From Corynebacterium urealyticum DSM 7109 (GTDB lineage: Bacteria; Actinomycetota; Actinomycetes; Mycobacteriales; Mycobacteriaceae): a stretch of DNA of 64,000 nt. The stretch is taken from assembly GCF_000069945.1 (NCBI RefSeq), contig NC_010545.1, forward strand, positions 372,001-436,000, read 5' to 3'. Position numbers and translations under genes: made by a program. A model generated the notes under the pieces. It was not told the origin of the DNA and ran no database searches. It was given only the letters and a program-made list of their open reading frames with translations. Positions 61,294 to 64,000 of this stretch are shown here, piece after piece. Position 1 is the first letter of the stretch. The number at the start of each line of letters is the position of its first letter.

Positions 61294-61359
61294 CAGAAAG
61301 GGCCCAGCGGAAAAGGCCCGGCGAAAGAGGCTCAGCAGAAAGAGCCCAGCGGAAAGCCC
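61292..61359 (+). repeat. 14-base imperfect tandem repeat after phoX
   Basis: Five adjoining units: AGCAGAAAGGGCCC, AGCGGAAAAGGCCC, GGCGAAAGAGGCTC, AGCAGAAAGAGCCC and a final shortened AGCGGAAAGCCC. The first unit starts inside the phoX stop codon. Confidence 0.85.
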
Positions 61360-61760
61360 TATGGGGGATGGCCGCGGCGACCGTTATATCGGCGCCGCGG
61401 CTTTGGCGTCAGTTCTCCAGTCGTGGAACACGACGGTCGGAGTGGATGCTAGCGGGGGGTCAACAGACGCCGGCTTGGCAATAAATACGCAGGTTGCTAA
61501 GCTTGTTGAGTCTTGTTGCGGGAAAAGTGTGCCCACAGCACACTTGACGTGCGCAGATCTGCTCACACAGTCAACAAGAGCTAGTAAGAAAACATCCACT
61601 TTGTTGTAGGCCCCCTGCCCATAGCGGCCGCGGACACATCTTGGTAGCGAGCGCCCCAAGCTATTGGGCTTGGAAGTGCGTTAGTCGCCAGCGAGTCGCG
61701 GTGCACGCGAAAAGGGTGGGAACGGGAACCGCAACGAGAAAGGTAAAGGTCACCTAAACC
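61360..61760 (+). promoter_or_regulatory. promoter/leader region of the rpsH operon
   Basis: 401 bases with no supported gene. It contains AT-rich promoter-like sequence near 61480-61500 (AATAAATACGC), nested inverted repeats at 61502-61578, and a purine-rich ribosome site (GAGAAAGG) near 61737. Confidence 0.5.
61502..61578 (+). promoter_or_regulatory. nested inverted repeats upstream of rpsH
   Basis: Outer arms CTTGTTGA (61502-61509) and TCAACAAG (61571-61578) enclose a perfect 8-bp hairpin AAGTGTGC-CCACA-GCACACTT (61525-61545). This could be a leader RNA structure or an operator pair for the second spc transcript. Confidence 0.55.
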
Positions 61761-62168
61761 ATGACCATGACTGACCCGATCGCGGACATGTTGTCCCGCG
61801 TGCGGAACGCTTCCAACGCGTTCCACGACAGCGTCACGATGCCTTCCTCCAAGCTCAAGGCTCACATTGCTGAGATCCTGAAGCAGGAAGGCTACATCGA
61901 AGACTTTGCCGTCAACGACCGCAAGGATGGCAAGGCAGGCAAGGAGCTTGAGATCACCCTCAAGTACGGCCCGACCCGCGAGCGCGCACTCGCCGGTGTC
62001 CGCCGCGTCTCCAAGCCAGGCCTGCGTGTGTACACCAAGTCCACTAATCTGCCAAAGGTTCTCGGTGGCCTGGGCGTGGCAATCATCTCCACGTCCCACG
62101 GCCTGCTGACTGACCGTGAGGCCTCGAACAAGGGCGTCGGCGGCGAAGTGCTCGCCTACGTCTGGTAA
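61761..62168 (+). CDS. rpsH: 30S ribosomal protein S8
   Basis: 135 residues, ATG at 61761 (a second ATG two codons later is possible). It starts [46 protein letters not shown] and ends with the S8 signature [27 protein letters not shown]. It binds helix 21 of 16S rRNA, and in E. coli it represses the spc operon. It starts a new transcript after the phoX interruption. Confidence 0.98.
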   Translation: MTMTDPIADMLSRVRNASNAFHDSVTMPSSKLKAHIAEILKQEGYIEDFAVNDRKDGKAGKELEITLKYGPTRERALAGVRRVSKPGLRVYTKSTNLPKVLGGLGVAIISTSHGLLTDREASNKGVGGEVLAYVW

Positions 62169-62186
62169 TAGAAGGAGGAACCAAGC

Positions 62187-62723
62187 ATGTCTCGTATCGG
62201 CTTCGCTCCGGTGTCCGTCCCTTCTGGCGTCACCGTCACCATCAACGGTCAGAACGTTGAGGTCAAGGGTCCAAAGGGCACCCTCAACACTGACATCCCA
62301 GCGCCGATCGCAGTGGCACAGGAAGGCGACGAGATCGTCGTCTCCCGCCCGGACGATCACCGCAAGAACCGCTCCCTGCACGGCCTTTCCCGCTCCCTCG
62401 TCAACAACATGGTTGTTGGCGTGACCGAGGGGTACACCACGAAGATGGAGATCTTCGGCGTTGGTTACCGTGTGCAGCTCAAGGGCAAGGACCTCGAGTT
62501 CTCCCTGGGCTACTCCCACCCAATCCTGATCAAGGCTGACGAAGGTATCACCTTCGCCGTGGACGGAAACACCAAGTTCTCCATCTCTGGCATCGACAAG
62601 CAGAAGGTCGGACAGATCGCCGCCAACATTCGTGGCCTGCGCAAGGATGACCCATACAAGGGTAAGGGCATCCGCTACGAGGGCGAGCAGGTCCGTCGCA
62701 AGGTCGGAAAGACGGGTAAGTAA
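62187..62723 (+). CDS. rplF: 50S ribosomal protein L6
   Basis: 178 residues, ATG at 62187 with GAAGGAGG upstream. Motifs [56 protein letters not shown] and the C-terminal [30 protein letters not shown] are typical. Its stop overlaps the rplR ATG by one base. Confidence 0.98.
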   Translation: MSRIGFAPVSVPSGVTVTINGQNVEVKGPKGTLNTDIPAPIAVAQEGDEIVVSRPDDHRKNRSLHGLSRSLVNNMVVGVTEGYTTKMEIFGVGYRVQLKGKDLEFSLGYSHPILIKADEGITFAVDGNTKFSISGIDKQKVGQIAANIRGLRKDDPYKGKGIRYEGEQVRRKVGKTGK

Positions 62724-63133
62724 TGAGCAACAACGATTCCAACAAGGCTGGCAAGCGCCTCCCGCTGGGCAAGGACATCTCCACTCGCCGTCGCGTTGCG
62801 CGCTCCCGCCGTCACAACCGCATCCGCAAGACCATCCAGGGCACCCCAGAGACCCCGCGTCTCGTCGTGCACCGTTCTTCTCGCCACATGCACGCACAGA
62901 TCATCGACGACACCGTCGGTCACACCCTGTGCGCTGCGTCCACCCTCGAAGCAGAGGTCCGTGGAGTCGAGGGCGACAAGAAGGCACGTGGCGCCAAGGT
63001 TGGCGAACTGATCGCACAGCGTGCGAAGGAAGCTGGCATCGAGGCAGTCGTCTTCGACCGCGCTGGCTACCAGTACCACGGCCGCGTCGCCGCTCTGGCA
63101 GACGCCGCCCGCGAAGGTGGTCTGAAGTTCTAA
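62723..63133 (+). CDS. rplR: 50S ribosomal protein L18
   Basis: 136 residues, ATG at 62723. 5S rRNA-binding motifs [42 protein letters not shown] and the C-terminal [28 protein letters not shown] are intact. Confidence 0.98.
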   Translation: MSNNDSNKAGKRLPLGKDISTRRRVARSRRHNRIRKTIQGTPETPRLVVHRSSRHMHAQIIDDTVGHTLCAASTLEAEVRGVEGDKKARGAKVGELIAQRAKEAGIEAVVFDRAGYQYHGRVAALADAAREGGLKF

Positions 63134-63173
63134 TGATCACCAACACCATGAACTCCAACGGAAGGAACGCGTG

Positions 63174-63815
63174 ATGTCGGAACGTGACCGTAACGGCGGA
63201 CGCTCCGCCGATAACAACCGCAACGATCGCAACGAGCGCGGCGGCCGCAACGACCGCGGTGGCCGTAACGATCGTCGCAACAACCAGCAGGACGAGCGCA
63301 ACCAGTACATCGAGCGCGTCGTCACCATCAACCGTGTGTCCAAGGTCGTCAAGGGTGGTCGTCGCTTCAGCTTCACCGCTCTGGTGATCGTGGGTGACGG
63401 CCAGGGCATGGTCGGTGTCGGCTACGGCAAGGCCAAGGAAGTCCCGGCTGCTATCCAGAAGGGTGCCGAGGAAGCTCGCAAGAACTTCTTCCGCGTCCCG
63501 ATGATCAACGGCACCATCACCCACCCGGTGCAGGGCGAGGCCGCTGCAGGCGTCGTCATGCTGCGTCCGGCTGCTCCAGGTACCGGTGTTATCGCCGGTG
63601 GCGCAGCCCGCCCGGTGCTGGAGTGCGCTGGCGTCCAGGACATTCTCTGCAAGTCGCTCGGCTCGCCGAACGCCATCAACGTTGTTCACGCAACGGTGGC
63701 CGGCCTGAAGGAGCTCGTGCGCCCAGAAGAGGTCGCCGCACGTCGTGGCAAGAGCCTCGAAGAGGTTGCTCCGGCAGCCATGCTGCGCGCCCGTGCTGCA
63801 GGACAGGGGGCATAA
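63174..63815 (+). CDS. rpsE: 30S ribosomal protein S5 with low-complexity N-terminal extension
   Basis: 213 residues from ATG 63174 (AAGGA seven bases upstream; the adjoining GTG at 63171 is also in frame). The first ~40 residues are made of Arg/Asn/Gly/Asp repeats ([21 protein letters not shown]). The S5 core follows: [50 protein letters not shown] and [33 protein letters not shown]. Actinobacterial S5 often has an extension, but its repeat character here is marked. rpmD follows after 3 bases. Confidence 0.97.
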   Translation: MSERDRNGGRSADNNRNDRNERGGRNDRGGRNDRRNNQQDERNQYIERVVTINRVSKVVKGGRRFSFTALVIVGDGQGMVGVGYGKAKEVPAAIQKGAEEARKNFFRVPMINGTITHPVQGEAAAGVVMLRPAAPGTGVIAGGAARPVLECAGVQDILCKSLGSPNAINVVHATVAGLKELVRPEEVAARRGKSLEEVAPAAMLRARAAGQGA

Positions 63816-63818
63816 CCC

Positions 63819-64000
63819 ATGGCACTGAAGATCCGTCAGATCAAGGGCACTGTTGGTAGGAAGCAGAACCAGCGTGACACGCTGCGTTCCCTCGGCCTGA
63901 AGCGCATCGGTCAGGAGGTCATCCGCGAGGACAACTCTGTCACCCGCGGCATGGTCCACACCGTTCGCCACCTGGTCGAGGTCGAAGAAGTGGCAGGGGA
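63819..64000 (+). CDS. rpmD: 50S ribosomal protein L30, cut by the window end
   Basis: ATG at 63819, three bases after rpsE. The visible 60 codons read [31 protein letters not shown], then [19 protein letters not shown], the full L30 pattern. The family is about 60 residues long, so at most a few codons and the stop lie beyond the window. Continuation of the spc operon. Confidence 0.95.
   Translation, partial: MALKIRQIKGTVGRKQNQRDTLRSLGLKRIGQEVIREDNSVTRGMVHTVRHLVEVEEVAG

Overview
The window is a high-GC actinobacterial chromosome segment, almost certainly Corynebacterium. The order rpoB-rpoC / rpsL-rpsG-fusA-tuf / S10 operon / spc operon, the frequent GTG starts, the DtxR-type iron boxes (close to TTAGGTTAGCCTAACCTAA) and the Tat, sortase-like and siderophore-interacting proteins all fit. 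The species cannot be fixed from the sequence alone.

Layout. 1-5.9 kb: 3' part of rpoB, and rpoC with a strong terminator. 6-12 kb: a DUF1707 protein, a DUF4236 protein, the class III (anaerobic) ribonucleotide reductase pair nrdD-nrdG, and an OatA-type membrane O-acyltransferase with a C-terminal SGNH domain. 12.3-17.1 kb: rpsL, rpsG, fusA, tuf. 17.3-20.6 kb (minus strand): a small J-domain protein, a secreted/surface protein with a degenerate sorting signal, and a sortase-like transpeptidase. 21.3-26.5 kb: S10 operon rpsJ-rplC-rplD-rplW-rplB-rpsS-rplV-rpsC-rplP-rpmC-rpsQ, closed by a terminator. 57.1-64 kb: the spc ribosomal genes rplN-rplX-rplE, then rpsH-rplF-rplR-rpsE-rpmD (cut by the window end). 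A DoxX-like membrane protein and a PhoX phosphatase sit between rplE and rpsH.

Between rpsQ and rplN lies about 30 kb of accessory DNA, and this is the most interesting part. It holds an apparently complete hydroxamate siderophore system: an MbtH-like protein, a two-gene ABC exporter with complementary degenerate ATPase sites, an ornithine N5-monooxygenase, a 3618-residue trimodular NRPS (A-T-E-C-A-T-E-C-A-T, no thioesterase), a Fes/IroE-like esterase, a hydroxyornithine formyltransferase, a siderophore-binding lipoprotein, and a two-permease/one-ATPase ABC importer. I read the adenylation codes by hand as DINYWGGIGK, DFWSIGMVHK and DMENLGLINK. From memory these fit N5-formyl-N5-hydroxyornithine, threonine and N5-hydroxyornithine, so gene content, domain order and codes all point to coelichelin or a close relative. 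Five DtxR-like boxes mark the transcription units. An IS256-family element lies between the importer operon and two MFS transporters plus a full-length siderophore-interacting flavoprotein. A second siderophore-interacting gene survives only as its C-terminal half.

How it works together (inference): under iron limitation DtxR releases its boxes. Ornithine is N5-hydroxylated and partly formylated, and the NRPS with its MbtH partner builds the peptide. The esterase may release it, the heterodimeric ABC protein (and possibly an MFS protein) exports it, and the lipoprotein plus FecCD/FecE-type importer bring back the ferric form. The siderophore-interacting protein reduces the iron.
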